Positions 33,820-43,742 of a stretch of DNA of 64,000 nt are shown piece by piece. The notes under the pieces are model-generated. The model had not been told where the DNA came from. It ran no database searches and saw nothing but the letters and a program-made list of their open reading frames with translations. Source of the DNA: Saprospiraceae bacterium (GTDB lineage Bacteria > Bacteroidota > Bacteroidia > Chitinophagales > Saprospiraceae); the NCBI GenBank assembly GCA_016714895.1, contig JADKBV010000007.1:140409-204408 (forward strand). Reading direction: 5' to 3'. Each line of letters opens with the position of its first letter. Positions within the stretch are counted from its first letter, which is position 1. The translations under genes and the position numbers were made by a program.

Positions 33820-36800
33820 ATGACGGAGACGGATATTTATACACCGGTTCATAAAATTCGTATTGTTACCGCAGCTTCTCTTTTTGACGGGCATGACGCC
33901 GCGATCAATATCATGCGTCGCATCATGCAAAAGTCCGGAGCTGAAATCATCCATCTGGGCCACAACCGATCAGCTATCGAGATTGTCAATACAGCTATTC
34001 AGGAAGATGCTCAGGGGATTGCGATTACTTCGTATCAGGGCGGCCACAATGAATACTTTAAGTATATCCACGACCTCCTTCATGAAAGGGGTTGCGGTCA
34101 TATCAAAATATTCGGTGGCGGTGGTGGTACCATCCTGCCTACAGAAATCGAAGAACTCCACCAATACGGTATCTCCCGCATATATTCTCCCGATGACGGA
34201 CGCAAAATGGGTCTGCAAGGTATGATTAATGATGTCATCCGCCAATGTGATTTTCCGGTAGGCGATCAGCTCAACGGTGAGTGGCAACATATACATACCG
34301 GCGAAACCAAAGTTTTAAGCCGCCTCATATCCGCTGTTGAAAATTTTCCTGAAAAATATCCCGACCTGGTTGAAAAAATCAATCAGGAATCTTCTTTTGT
34401 TCCTGTGCTCGGCATCACAGGTACAGGCGGCGCCGGAAAATCCAGTATGGTCGACGAATTGGTACGCCGTTTTCTCATCGACTTTCCGGATAAAAAGGTG
34501 GCCATCGTTTCAGTCGATCCTTCGAAACGAAAAACAGGTGGCGCTTTGCTCGGTGACAGAATCCGCATGAATGCCATTAATAACGAACGGGTGTATATGC
34601 GTTCTCTCGCTACACGTCAGTCCAATCTGGCGCTTTCCAAACATGTCAACAGTGCCCTCAACATTCTTAAAAAAGGAAGTTTTGACCTCATCATCCTCGA
34701 AACATCGGGTATCGGCCAGTCAGATACCGAAATTGTAGATCACTCCAATGTTTCTCTCTACATCATGACGCCGGAATATGGTGCCGCATCCCAATTGGAA
34801 AAAATCGACATGCTGGATTTTGCCGATGTCATCGCCATCAATAAGTTTGATAAAAAAGGTGCCCTCGATGCCCTTCGTGATGTAAAAAAACAATACCAAC
34901 GAAACCACAATCTTTGGGATACAGATCCGGATTTGCTTCCTGTGGTCGGTACTATCGCTTCGCAATTTAACGATCCGGGTACCAATGCTTTGTACAAACA
35001 TATCATCCACCTCATCCATGAAAAATGTGGTGTGTCGTGGACTTCAACTTTGGATCTGCCGACAGGTGACAGCGAAAAAGTATATATCATACCTCCGCCA
35101 AGGGTAAGGTATCTGAGTGAAATTTCGGAAAATAACCGGAATTATGACGTGTGGGCCAAAGAACAAAGTGCCAAAGCGTCGGATTTGTATGTTTTGACCA
35201 AAACCCTCGATGTATTGCCGCAATCCACTCCGGTAACAGAAGAAATACAAAAAGAAATCGTCAAAAAAACGGAAGATCTCGACGGACAATGTAAAAGATT
35301 GCTGGATGCCTGGCCTAAAAAACTGGAGGCTTACCGGCAGGAAATGTTTACCTACCAGGTCAGAGGCAAAGATATACAGGTTCCGATTTATTCTGAATCT
35401 CTTTCTCATCTGAAAATACCCAAAGTTTCTATGCCTCGCTTTAAAGATTGGGGTGATGTACTGACGTGGAATCTTCAGGAAAATGTTCCCGGGGAGTTTC
35501 CCTACACAGCAGGCGTTTTCCCGTTCAAAAGACAAGGCGAAGACCCGACCCGGATGTTTGCCGGTGAAGGTGGACCGGAAAGAACCAACAAACGATTTCA
35601 CTACGTATCTTTGGGTTTACCAGCCAAAAGATTGTCTACGGCTTTTGATTCTGTAACCCTGTACGGTGAAGACCCGGATTACCGTCCGGATATTTACGGT
35701 AAAATCGGCAATTCCGGCGTGAGTATTTGTTGTCTCGACGATGCCAAAATATTGTACTCCGGTTTTGATCTCTGCGATCCGTCCACATCCGTTTCGATGA
35801 CGATTAATGGTCCGGCCGCAACGATCTGTGCTTTTTTTATGAATGCTGCCATCGATCAGCAATGTGAAAAATATATCCGTCAAAACGGTTTGGAAAGTTT
35901 GGTGGAAGAAAAACTATTGTTGAAATATGAAAAAGCCGGTAAAAAAAGACCTTCTTACAAAGGCAGTTTGCCGGAAGGAAACGAAGGTCTCGGACTGCTT
36001 CTGTTAGGCATTACCGGTGACGAAGTATTGCCGAATGATGTGTACCAAACACTCAAAGCCAAAGCATTGTCTTCTGTAAGAGGCACCGTTCAGGCAGACA
36101 TTCTCAAAGAAGACCAGGCACAAAATACCTGTATATTCAGTACAGAGTTTTCACTTCGCCTCATGGGTGATGTGCAGGAATATTTTATCGACCATGCGGT
36201 GCGCAATTTTTATTCAGTTTCTATCTCGGGATATCACATCGCTGAGGCAGGTGCCAATCCGATTTCGCAGCTTGCGTTTACCCTGGCTAATGGTTTTACC
36301 TTTGTGGAATATTATCTGTCGCGGGGTATGAATATCGATGATTTTGCACCGAATCTCTCCTTTTTCTTTTCGAATGGAGTGGATCCTGAGTATGCTGTAA
36401 TTGGTAGAGTGGCAAGAAGAATCTGGGCCAAAGCGATGAAATATAAGTACAAAGCCAACGAAAGATCCCAGATGCTGAAGTATCACATTCAGACTTCGGG
36501 AAGGTCATTGCACGCACAGGAGATCGCATTTAATGACATCAGAACGACCTTACAGGCGCTTTATGCCATTTATGATAATTGTAACTCGCTGCATACCAAT
36601 GCATACGATGAAGCTATCACCACACCGACTGAAGAATCGGTGCGTAGAGCGATGGCCATCCAATTGATCATCAACAAAGAGTTGGGATTGTCCAAAAATG
36701 AAAATCCTTTGCAGGGCTCATTCATCATCGAAGAACTGACTGACCTGGTCGAAGAAGCTGTTTTGGCAGAATTTGATCGTTTGACCGAAAGAGGCGGCGT

Positions 36801-37179
36801 CCTTGGAGCTATGGAGACTATGTATCAGAGAGGCAAAATTCAGGAGGAATCTTTGTATTACGAAACATTGAAACATACCGGAGAATTGCCATTGGTTGGG
36901 GTCAATACCTTTTTGAGCAAAGAGGGATCGCCGACCATCATCCCTATGGAAGTCATACGTGCCACCGAAGAAGAAAAGGTCGCTCAGATCGAAACCTTAC
37001 AAAACCTGCATGGACATCAGCCCGACAAAGCCAAAGAAAATCTCGAAAAACTGAAAAGGCATGCCATTTCCAATCAGAATCTGTTCGATCAACTGATGGA
37101 AACGGTCAAAACCTGCTCTCTGGGACAGATCACCCATGCCTTGTACGAAGTGGGAGGACAATACAGAAGGAATATGTAG
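33820..37179 (+). CDS. icmF: fused isobutyryl-CoA mutase IcmF
   Basis: 1119 residues, the usual length for IcmF. Domains in order: an adenosylcobalamin-binding domain (about 12-140, with SLFDGHDAAINIM and GGGGGTILP), a MeaI-type G-protein chaperone (about 190-420, P-loop GTGGAGKSSMVDE near residue 199, base-recognition NKFDKKG near 341), and the acyl-CoA mutase TIM-barrel (about 540-1100). IcmF interconverts isobutyryl-CoA and n-butyryl-CoA by a radical mechanism; some members also act on isovaleryl-CoA. The built-in GTPase protects and reloads the cofactor. A transcription terminator follows at 37234. Cytoplasmic. It needs cobalamin supply, and no cobalamin genes are seen here. Confidence 0.95.
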   Translation: MTETDIYTPVHKIRIVTAASLFDGHDAAINIMRRIMQKSGAEIIHLGHNRSAIEIVNTAIQEDAQGIAITSYQGGHNEYFKYIHDLLHERGCGHIKIFGGGGGTILPTEIEELHQYGISRIYSPDDGRKMGLQGMINDVIRQCDFPVGDQLNGEWQHIHTGETKVLSRLISAVENFPEKYPDLVEKINQESSFVPVLGITGTGGAGKSSMVDELVRRFLIDFPDKKVAIVSVDPSKRKTGGALLGDRIRMNAINNERVYMRSLATRQSNLALSKHVNSALNILKKGSFDLIILETSGIGQSDTEIVDHSNVSLYIMTPEYGAASQLEKIDMLDFADVIAINKFDKKGALDALRDVKKQYQRNHNLWDTDPDLLPVVGTIASQFNDPGTNALYKHIIHLIHEKCGVSWTSTLDLPTGDSEKVYIIPPPRVRYLSEISENNRNYDVWAKEQSAKASDLYVLTKTLDVLPQSTPVTEEIQKEIVKKTEDLDGQCKRLLDAWPKKLEAYRQEMFTYQVRGKDIQVPIYSESLSHLKIPKVSMPRFKDWGDVLTWNLQENVPGEFPYTAGVFPFKRQGEDPTRMFAGEGGPERTNKRFHYVSLGLPAKRLSTAFDSVTLYGEDPDYRPDIYGKIGNSGVSICCLDDAKILYSGFDLCDPSTSVSMTINGPAATICAFFMNAAIDQQCEKYIRQNGLESLVEEKLLLKYEKAGKKRPSYKGSLPEGNEGLGLLLLGITGDEVLPNDVYQTLKAKALSSVRGTVQADILKEDQAQNTCIFSTEFSLRLMGDVQEYFIDHAVRNFYSVSISGYHIAEAGANPISQLAFTLANGFTFVEYYLSRGMNIDDFAPNLSFFFSNGVDPEYAVIGRVARRIWAKAMKYKYKANERSQMLKYHIQTSGRSLHAQEIAFNDIRTTLQALYAIYDNCNSLHTNAYDEAITTPTEESVRRAMAIQLIINKELGLSKNENPLQGSFIIEELTDLVEEAVLAEFDRLTERGGVLGAMETMYQRGKIQEESLYYETLKHTGELPLVGVNTFLSKEGSPTIIPMEVIRATEEEKVAQIETLQNLHGHQPDKAKENLEKLKRHAISNQNLFDQLMETVKTCSLGQITHALYEVGGQYRRNM

Positions 37180-37225
37180 GGTGGAGATATTTTTAAGTTA
37201 AAGTACAAGTATTAAATATCTATCA

Positions 37226-37261
37226 AAAAACACAAAGGCCTCCGGATTTCCGGAGGCCTTT
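37226..37261. terminator. bidirectional terminator between icmF and the surface-protein operon
   Basis: A 12-bp perfect stem, AAAGGCCTCCGG (37234-37245) with CCGGAGGCCTTT (37250-37261), has a 4-nt loop. An A-run at 37226-37231 gives a T-run on the minus strand. It lies between two convergent genes and can stop both. Confidence 0.88.
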
Positions 37262-37305
37262 GGTGTAAAATGAAAGGACGTTGTTTTTGATGTGATCTAT
37301 GAGAC

Positions 37306-39981
37306 TTAGAATTTTACAAACCGGACGGATTGTTTGATTCCTTCCGATGTTTTTACTTTTAATACATAAACGCCTGGTAACAATTGACTGATGTCAATCA
37401 TTTCATTCTGTTGTTTTTTGTCCTGATTGATCAACGTTCCTGACATATTCCAAATTTCTGTTTGGTTGTCAGTCGTTAATCCTTTGACGTACAATTTGTC
37501 AGAAGCAGGATTAGGATATACAGCAATTCCGTCGTTAAGGTGTATTTGCTGATTGCCGCTGATGATATCTTCAAATGTAACTTTAAATGGTAAAGCAGCA
37601 TACGATCCGGCGAGGATAAACTTGTTGTGACCTTCGTCAAACATGATCAATGCTTCACTCAAAATACTGTTTTGAAGTGCTTTGAAGGTGATATTCAGGA
37701 ATAAATCTTCCGTTTTAATATTTGACGCTTCAAATTTTCCATTAAATCCAATGATTGAATAGTACGTTTCGTATTCGGTGATTTCAAATTTTTCGAAAAA
37801 ACTGCTCTGAACTTCTCTGATTTCAGTTTTACCGTTTTTGTGAATTTTAAACTGAATTCCGTTAGCATTGATATCATCATTCGAATATACCGGTACTGTA
37901 TAAATTTCACCTGCTGTGATGATTTCGTCAAAAACATCTACAGGAATCGTCTGAAGATTGCTCTCAAAGTATGAATTGTTGATGTCTCCCAATTTGTAAC
38001 CGATAAAATGGTGGCCGTACAATGGTGTATTGAATGATTGCAGGGTGACTTGATTCCTTATGTTTGAAAGACTTGGATAAAGGTCCTGGTACATAAATTT
38101 CCATGGGGAAGGCCATTGTGCAAGATTAACAGTTTCGCCGTTAATCATTTTGGTAAGTAACACAACATCCAATGTTGATACGCCATTATTTCCGTTTATA
38201 TCACCTGACAACACCTGACTCGGTTCGAGAACACGGATACCTAAAATGTGTTCATACAACAAAATCAGGTCTGCAAGATCAACGCCTGAAAGATAATCAG
38301 TGCTCGCTTTAGATGGTTTGACAAGGGTATTGGTTGGGTCAAAGTCAAATTCTTTACAAGGACCTGTTTCTATGACATTGCCGGGATACAATTCTACATT
38401 GTTTAATGTATTTCCGTTAAGTTGACGTACACAAACCTTCACGCTTCCGTCCTGAATCGGATTTATAATGTGGATACGTTGTATGTAAGTATACTCCACA
38501 GCATTCAAAGTGTTCAACAAACTCCAGGTTCTTTCCACAAGGATACTGTCCGGCGTAAAATCAAAAATGACATCTGTATAACTAATCAGAAAATAAGACG
38601 CACAATTTTCACTCAAAACAGGTTTTACATCGTTCGGGTTGATGCCCGGCTCATAAGACAAATCTACTGGAGATACTCTTTTTGAAGTAACCGTAATATC
38701 TGATGGCCATTCGACGGCATCTGTATCGCTGTGTCCTCCGATGCAATCGGTGATGGGTGTATTCCATGCCGAGGTGTCACAAATTTCACAATTGTTTGTC
38801 ACCGGCGAATTCATTGATATTTCCTGTACATATGAATAGCTTTGAGTTGAAGCCCAATGAATTACCGTCCAAGTTCTTTGGATCAACCTGCCACCACCTG
38901 AAGGTGCATAAGTATCATAATAAGCTTTTGAAACAGTGGCATTACACAAAGGGTCTCCGTTGTACAGGAAAGGCTGCATTTCATCTATATCCTGTCCGGT
39001 AAAGGTTGCCAATGCCAAAGGTGTGGGATTGTTGAAAATTTCAAAAGGAACATCGACAATGACCAAATCACAAGGCCATTCCACATCGTCAGAAAGGGTG
39101 TGGCCGGAATTACAATCTCCTTCATCATCACATCTTGATTTGGTATCACAAATATTGAGTTCAGCACAGTCCGGACCAATAACTGTGATCGTTCCCCAAC
39201 ATGTGTTGTTTGTTGTGATATCTTTAACCCTCGCCACAATGTTTTTTTGAACATCAGCGCTTGATACAAAATTATTTGCGCGGGGCACATTGTTTTCGAG
39301 AATGTCAAGGTCGTATTCTTCCCAACATTTATACGGTCCGCCTTCCAAAACTTCATTGGTAAATATTTCTTTGGTTTCACCTGCTCCCAGAATGACTACG
39401 ATACCGGAATTGCATACCAATGTTTGAACTGAGTTCTGTGCATTGGACAGATTAGCAGATGTAATGGCATAATCCCAATTGCCGGCATTGTCATACACTC
39501 TGACTTCAACCGTTACAGGGCTGATATCGTTGCAGGTCACGACGGAAGGGGTCACAGTCATGTAAGAGATCCCTGAACAATTGTCAAAAGAGCCAACATC
39601 AAACATTTCCGGTGTCAAAGTTTTGGTATTGTCCATGTCCAGTCTGACAAACACCTGAGACCTTACATAAGGAGTTGGCCTTACATCATCCACCACGACG
39701 ACATTACTTTCACAAGATGAAGAATTTCCGTTTGTATTCGTTACGGTCAGAGTCACCGGATAACTTCCCGGTCCTGTAAATTCGGTTTGACTAAGGGTGT
39801 ATGTATCAAAATCCGACGATCCGTCATCGATATCATCAAAATTTATGGAAGACAGACAGCTGCTGGTTGCTGTGCCTTTTGTAACTTCTGCCTTGCAAAC
39901 AGCAGTCTGCGCAGTCAGTCGGGTTCCGGCCAGAAGGCAGAGGAACATAAATAGATAAAGGGTGTTCATTTTTGTTGTCAT
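37306..39981 (-). CDS. T9SS-secreted surface protein with HYR-like and dockerin-type repeats
   Basis: 891 residues with a signal peptide (cleavage near TRLTAQ). The first 520 residues are Cys-containing beta-sandwich modules resembling PKD/HYR domains, with near-duplicate units near 290-400 and 400-500 (both contain DVEWPCD/AVEWPSD and ERTWS-like strands). Around residues 565-625 two dockerin-type segments appear (SGVDLADLILLYEHILGI, NGVSTLDVVLLTKMINGE), and later YKLGDINNSYF. The C-terminal 80 residues are a type A T9SS sorting domain (IAVYPNPASDKLYVKG, LLPGVYVLKVKTSEG, FVKF). It is exported across the outer membrane and attached. It is the last gene of a four-gene operon with an ECF sigma factor. 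Confidence 0.88.
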   Translation of the reverse strand: MTTKMNTLYLFMFLCLLAGTRLTAQTAVCKAEVTKGTATSSCLSSINFDDIDDGSSDFDTYTLSQTEFTGPGSYPVTLTVTNTNGNSSSCESNVVVVDDVRPTPYVRSQVFVRLDMDNTKTLTPEMFDVGSFDNCSGISYMTVTPSVVTCNDISPVTVEVRVYDNAGNWDYAITSANLSNAQNSVQTLVCNSGIVVILGAGETKEIFTNEVLEGGPYKCWEEYDLDILENNVPRANNFVSSADVQKNIVARVKDITTNNTCWGTITVIGPDCAELNICDTKSRCDDEGDCNSGHTLSDDVEWPCDLVIVDVPFEIFNNPTPLALATFTGQDIDEMQPFLYNGDPLCNATVSKAYYDTYAPSGGGRLIQRTWTVIHWASTQSYSYVQEISMNSPVTNNCEICDTSAWNTPITDCIGGHSDTDAVEWPSDITVTSKRVSPVDLSYEPGINPNDVKPVLSENCASYFLISYTDVIFDFTPDSILVERTWSLLNTLNAVEYTYIQRIHIINPIQDGSVKVCVRQLNGNTLNNVELYPGNVIETGPCKEFDFDPTNTLVKPSKASTDYLSGVDLADLILLYEHILGIRVLEPSQVLSGDINGNNGVSTLDVVLLTKMINGETVNLAQWPSPWKFMYQDLYPSLSNIRNQVTLQSFNTPLYGHHFIGYKLGDINNSYFESNLQTIPVDVFDEIITAGEIYTVPVYSNDDINANGIQFKIHKNGKTEIREVQSSFFEKFEITEYETYYSIIGFNGKFEASNIKTEDLFLNITFKALQNSILSEALIMFDEGHNKFILAGSYAALPFKVTFEDIISGNQQIHLNDGIAVYPNPASDKLYVKGLTTDNQTEIWNMSGTLINQDKKQQNEMIDISQLLPGVYVLKVKTSEGIKQSVRFVKF

Positions 39982-40021
39982 GATATATTCATTTTTTTTG
40001 TAATATTGTTATTAATAAAGA

Positions 40022-41305
40022 TTAAAAAAATATCCTCATTCCGGTTTGAGGAAAAAATAATGTGCGCGCTGTACTATACGTTTCGGTTTGTATGTTTTGA
40101 CTGCCCAATAGGAAATCAAGATAAAAACCTATGGTTTTATGGTATAAAATCGTTTGGTAAGTCACCCCACCTCTCAGCATGGGGCGTTCGAAATAGCTGA
40201 TAGCCGGTGTCTGTTTGATCACTTCTCCCTCAGGATTCAAAAAACTGCTTTTTTGCCAACGGACCAAAGGAATCATCAAGCCTGCTTTGATCGAGAGAGA
40301 AGAAGATTTTCGCAAAGGAATATCATATTCCAAAGACGGATGGATAAAAAGACTCTGGCTGTATTGGTAGGTTTTGCCATTTTTTTTGGTGACTTTTGTT
40401 GCCAATACCTCTCCGGTCTCTGTAGTCATCAAACCGTCAGGGCCAATAAAATATCCAATGGTGTCAGTGACAGAAAATGTTTCGGTTTTTGTTGTTTGAT
40501 ACCGAATGTGTGACGCCATGCCGGTGTAATTGATCCCGATATTTCCCATAAGATTTTTAAACAACCTTTTGTGAAGACCATATTCAAGAGCATAATGATA
40601 CATCGGTCGGTGAAGCGTCGTTTTGGTTGTATTTTCGTAAGATAACCTGTCTGTCACAAAAGTTGGTCCGGCACCCGCCATCAGATACTGAAGCCATTTT
40701 GATGAAGGTTTATCTGTTGGATTTAAAAAGATGGGTTCGACCAGAAGGGTGGCTTTGTTATCAAAAAGTTCGACAGATTTGGGATTCAGTTCATCGACAT
40801 TGACGACATCTTTTATGTTCAGACCAACATCCTTTGAAGTTGGAGCCGGCGTTTCCGGTATTTTGGTCGTTTCTGTAGCAGGAATATAGGCGGGGAGGTT
40901 TTGTGTTGCAAATGGATTTGTTTGGTTTTGGGTTACGGGATTAAAAAATTGTTTTTGATTACGAACAGAAGGCTGAACGTTTGATGGTTTATTATTTTGG
41001 TTTGTTATTACGGTATTACTGGTTTCCAAACAGGTTTTTAGTTGTTGAAGCAATTCGGCCTTTTCTTCGGCCCAGGCTGTTGATGAAACCTCAGGGATTT
41101 GTGGAGCATCATTGTCCATAACATAATACCCTCCGATTCCCGTGCCTAATCCGCCGAGGAAAAAGAGAAAAAAGGGCAACCACATTCGTTTCCGACGAAC
41201 AGGCAGATTGGGTTGGATCCCGCGCCACAAAGCTTCTGTGTCCACCGTTTCGGTGTGGCGTTGAAGTTGTCCGATGATCTTTTTTTCTTTATCATTCCAT
41301 TCCAT
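40022..41305 (-). CDS. membrane-spanning sigma-associated protein with beta-barrel-like C-terminus
   Basis: 427 residues. A 38-residue cytoplasmic N-terminus (TEALWRGIQPNLPVRRKR) is followed by one membrane helix (MWLPFFLFFLGGLGTGIGGY). A Pro/Thr/Asn-rich linker comes next, and then a domain of alternating strands ending in MRIFF that resembles a small outer-membrane barrel. Position directly after an ECF sigma gene (11-bp gap) and the short N-terminus before a membrane helix suit an anti-sigma or signal-transducing role. The sequence has no recognisable zinc anti-sigma or FecR domain, so this is inferred. It lies between the sigma factor and the surface protein in one operon. Confidence 0.65.
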   Translation of the reverse strand: MEWNDKEKKIIGQLQRHTETVDTEALWRGIQPNLPVRRKRMWLPFFLFFLGGLGTGIGGYYVMDNDAPQIPEVSSTAWAEEKAELLQQLKTCLETSNTVITNQNNKPSNVQPSVRNQKQFFNPVTQNQTNPFATQNLPAYIPATETTKIPETPAPTSKDVGLNIKDVVNVDELNPKSVELFDNKATLLVEPIFLNPTDKPSSKWLQYLMAGAGPTFVTDRLSYENTTKTTLHRPMYHYALEYGLHKRLFKNLMGNIGINYTGMASHIRYQTTKTETFSVTDTIGYFIGPDGLMTTETGEVLATKVTKKNGKTYQYSQSLFIHPSLEYDIPLRKSSSLSIKAGLMIPLVRWQKSSFLNPEGEVIKQTPAISYFERPMLRGGVTYQTILYHKTIGFYLDFLLGSQNIQTETYSTARTLFFPQTGMRIFF

Positions 41306-41316
41306 GATGATAAAAT

Positions 41317-41844
41317 TTATTTTTGGTGTTCAAAACTTTTTGTTTTTTGTTGTAAATATTGTCGGGCTCTCGTAAGATAAACCCGGCTTGATGATTCTGC
41401 TATATCCAGCAACGAAGCTATTTCTGCATGGCTGTAACCTTCGACAGCATATAGATTAAATACAAGGCGCTGCACATCGGGAAGCTGATTGACCAGGTTG
41501 AGCACATCCTGAATATTCAGGTCGTCCGTCACAGACATTTCGCGGCTTTCTTCTGTCAATATGCTGCTGATGTCTTCGAGATGCCTGTATTTTTTGATTT
41601 CTTTGAGGCAGGTGTTGACGGTGATGGTGACAAGCCAGTTGCGAAAACTTCCCTGGTCCCGGTACGAATCGATATTTCTGATGATTTTGATCAGACTATC
41701 CTGCAACACGTCCTTTGCGTGTTCTTTGTCTTTCATGTATCGTACACATACAGCCATCAGATCCGGAGAATATTTTTCTACCAGGGCTTTGTAAGCAGAC
41801 TCTTGGCCTTTTTTACAACCGGATATGATGGATGTGTCTGACAA
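41317..41844 (-). CDS. ECF RNA polymerase sigma factor
   Basis: 175 residues with sigma region 2 (YKALVEKYSPDLMAVCVRYM, DVLQDSLIKIIRNIDSY, FRNWLVTITVNTC) and region 4 helix-turn-helix (LPDVQRLVFNLYAVEGYSHAE, then LDIAESSSRVYLTRARQYL). There is no sigma region 3, as expected for the ECF class. The start is separated by 3 bp from the stop of the upstream lipoprotein gene, so translation is likely coupled. Regulon unknown; it probably includes its own operon of surface proteins. Confidence 0.92.
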   Translation of the reverse strand: MSDTSIISGCKKGQESAYKALVEKYSPDLMAVCVRYMKDKEHAKDVLQDSLIKIIRNIDSYRDQGSFRNWLVTITVNTCLKEIKKYRHLEDISSILTEESREMSVTDDLNIQDVLNLVNQLPDVQRLVFNLYAVEGYSHAEIASLLDIAESSSRVYLTRARQYLQQKTKSFEHQK

Positions 41845-41847
41845 GGA

Positions 41848-43557
41848 TCAACGTTTTATAAAAAAATCTCCTTCCAATATTTGATTTTTTGCCGTAAGCG
41901 GCTGTAATGTTTTGGACCAGAAATTGCCTTTAAAGCTACCTTTAATCCAATCATTATGCTGTTGACTCAATATCCGGATTTCTTCAAATCCGCAGGTATT
42001 TGACGTCGGACAATTGATTTCAATTCCTTTATTCAGAAAAGTCTGATCTTTCCAAACGATGTTTCCGGTTTCTGTTGCGACCAATCCTGGTTGTTGATTG
42101 TTTATAAAGGTGATCAAAAACTCCTGGGTTGTGCTTTTGAATAAAATGCTGGTTTCCGAACCCGAACCGGTGACGATAATATCGCCGGTGTACAAGGTGT
42201 TTCCATCCGGAGTGCGAAGGCTTATGTATTGGTTTTCAAGACCCGAACAAAGGAATATATTTCCCAGGTCAGCGATATCATTATCAAAACTGATGTTAGC
42301 CATTTTTTCTCCTGCATTGCCCGCTGCTCCGAAAGAAAGAACGCCGTCGTCACATATCGGTATGGTCCATTCAAAGTCACTTTCCGGAATGTATATATAT
42401 TCAGTTTTGGTATTTTGGTTGATTTGAATAAAACCTTCCGGCAAATCTTTGGCAAAACAATTTTTAAAACTGCCTTTCAGGGTGATATTTCTGATTTGTT
42501 GGGTATTGAAGTTTTTTATTCCGGTTTCGACGGTGGTTTCATTTGCACTTACCGTGATACCGTTTTGTAAATCCGAACAGTCAGTGACAGGTTGGATAGA
42601 AACGGATTGATTTTTGGGAACTAATATTTCCCATTTTCCGGTATTGGTAGTTTGGGTTTCAAATCTTTTTCCATCATAATCATAGGTGATTTTTTGTTTT
42701 ACCAATGGAAGATCATTAGCTGTAAAAATGCCTTTCAGAGCGGATGGTTCGTAGGTGTGAACGACGGCATAGATACCGGATGATTGGATGGGCAGATTTT
42801 TGGTATCGGAAAAAGTACCAAGGTCTGTCCAAAACTTTTTCGATCGGTCGTATTGGATGATTCTGGCTTGTTTTTCAGGCGAAATATTCAGAAATACGTT
42901 TTTCGGATTGGTCAAAGCCAGATATTTTTCATTTTGAGTCAGAAGGTCAAATCTGAAAACGTACAACCATTCGACCAGATGGTATTTGCCATCGATGTCA
43001 ATAAGTTTTCCTCCCGGGATGGCTTGCAGGTGATATGGATTGTTCAGGTCAAATTCATGGTAGATACAGTTTACTTGTCCGGCATAGGCTCCATTTCCGG
43101 AAGTTAATCCGGTATTTGTCAGATCTATGGCCATTTTTCCGGAAGGAAAAGAGATGACACTACCTTCAGAGGTGGAAAAAACCTGTTTATTCGTATTCCT
43201 GAACAGCGTTACGTTGTGGTAATTGACCTGATTTTCAATGTTGTACAAAGAATATTCGTAGACCTGTCCGTCTGTATCGGTTATAGAAAGAAGTTCGTTT
43301 TCTTTATATATGTTTTTGGCGTCAAACTGAAAAAAGGATGCCTGATTGATGATTTTACTTTGTTGGTTGAAACGTGCTGTCAGACCCGTCAATGGCTGAC
43401 CGTTTTCATCTGTGACATTGATGACCGTTTTGGCAGAAGCGATGACCGTTTTTCTGACCGGTTTGATGATGGTTTCTGTGGATTCTTCCGTGTCGGGATA
43501 ACATCCTGCAAAAATCAGCAAGGTGGCCAGAACAAAAATGTATTTAGAAAGATACAT
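41848..43557 (-). CDS. secreted lipoprotein with carboxypeptidase-regulatory-like repeats
   Basis: 569 residues beginning with a clear lipoprotein signal (LLIFAGCYPDTEE). The mature part is beta-rich. Near residues 35-95 (TVINVTDENGQPLTGLTARF) and 275-330 (FTANDLPLVKQKITYDYDG) segments look like carboxypeptidase-regulatory or big-like sandwich domains. No catalytic motif is visible. It is the first gene of the operon with the sigma factor, the membrane protein and the T9SS surface protein. It may be a surface-exposed sensor or adhesion component; function unknown. Confidence 0.7.
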   Translation of the reverse strand: MYLSKYIFVLATLLIFAGCYPDTEESTETIIKPVRKTVIASAKTVINVTDENGQPLTGLTARFNQQSKIINQASFFQFDAKNIYKENELLSITDTDGQVYEYSLYNIENQVNYHNVTLFRNTNKQVFSTSEGSVISFPSGKMAIDLTNTGLTSGNGAYAGQVNCIYHEFDLNNPYHLQAIPGGKLIDIDGKYHLVEWLYVFRFDLLTQNEKYLALTNPKNVFLNISPEKQARIIQYDRSKKFWTDLGTFSDTKNLPIQSSGIYAVVHTYEPSALKGIFTANDLPLVKQKITYDYDGKRFETQTTNTGKWEILVPKNQSVSIQPVTDCSDLQNGITVSANETTVETGIKNFNTQQIRNITLKGSFKNCFAKDLPEGFIQINQNTKTEYIYIPESDFEWTIPICDDGVLSFGAAGNAGEKMANISFDNDIADLGNIFLCSGLENQYISLRTPDGNTLYTGDIIVTGSGSETSILFKSTTQEFLITFINNQQPGLVATETGNIVWKDQTFLNKGIEINCPTSNTCGFEEIRILSQQHNDWIKGSFKGNFWSKTLQPLTAKNQILEGDFFIKR

Positions 43558-43677
43558 GTTTTAATGATTTATACTCTATTAATTCTCAAAGTAAAGAAAA
43601 CGCTACAAATTATTTGGTTTTATTTTTCGAAATGATGATAAATCGGTTTGTATATTCGAAAAATGTGGAGTAATTCC

Positions 43678-43720
43678 TTGCGGTGAAATCACCAAAAACG
43701 ATGTTATATTTGTATATTTG
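43678..43720 (+). promoter_or_regulatory. putative ettA promoter
   Basis: TATATTTG occurs twice in a row (43705-43712 and 43713-43720), each an exact -7 box of the TAnnTTTG type, with a TTG 24 bp before the first. Spacing is a little longer than usual. The true gene start, ATG 43743, lies 22 bp after the second box. Confidence 0.45.
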
Positions 43721-43742
43721 CATCCTTAAAATTAAACCATAT

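Noticed and set aside
43683..43742. Upstream start of ettA
   Set aside because: Adds 20 residues not found in EttA proteins and overlaps the probable promoter.
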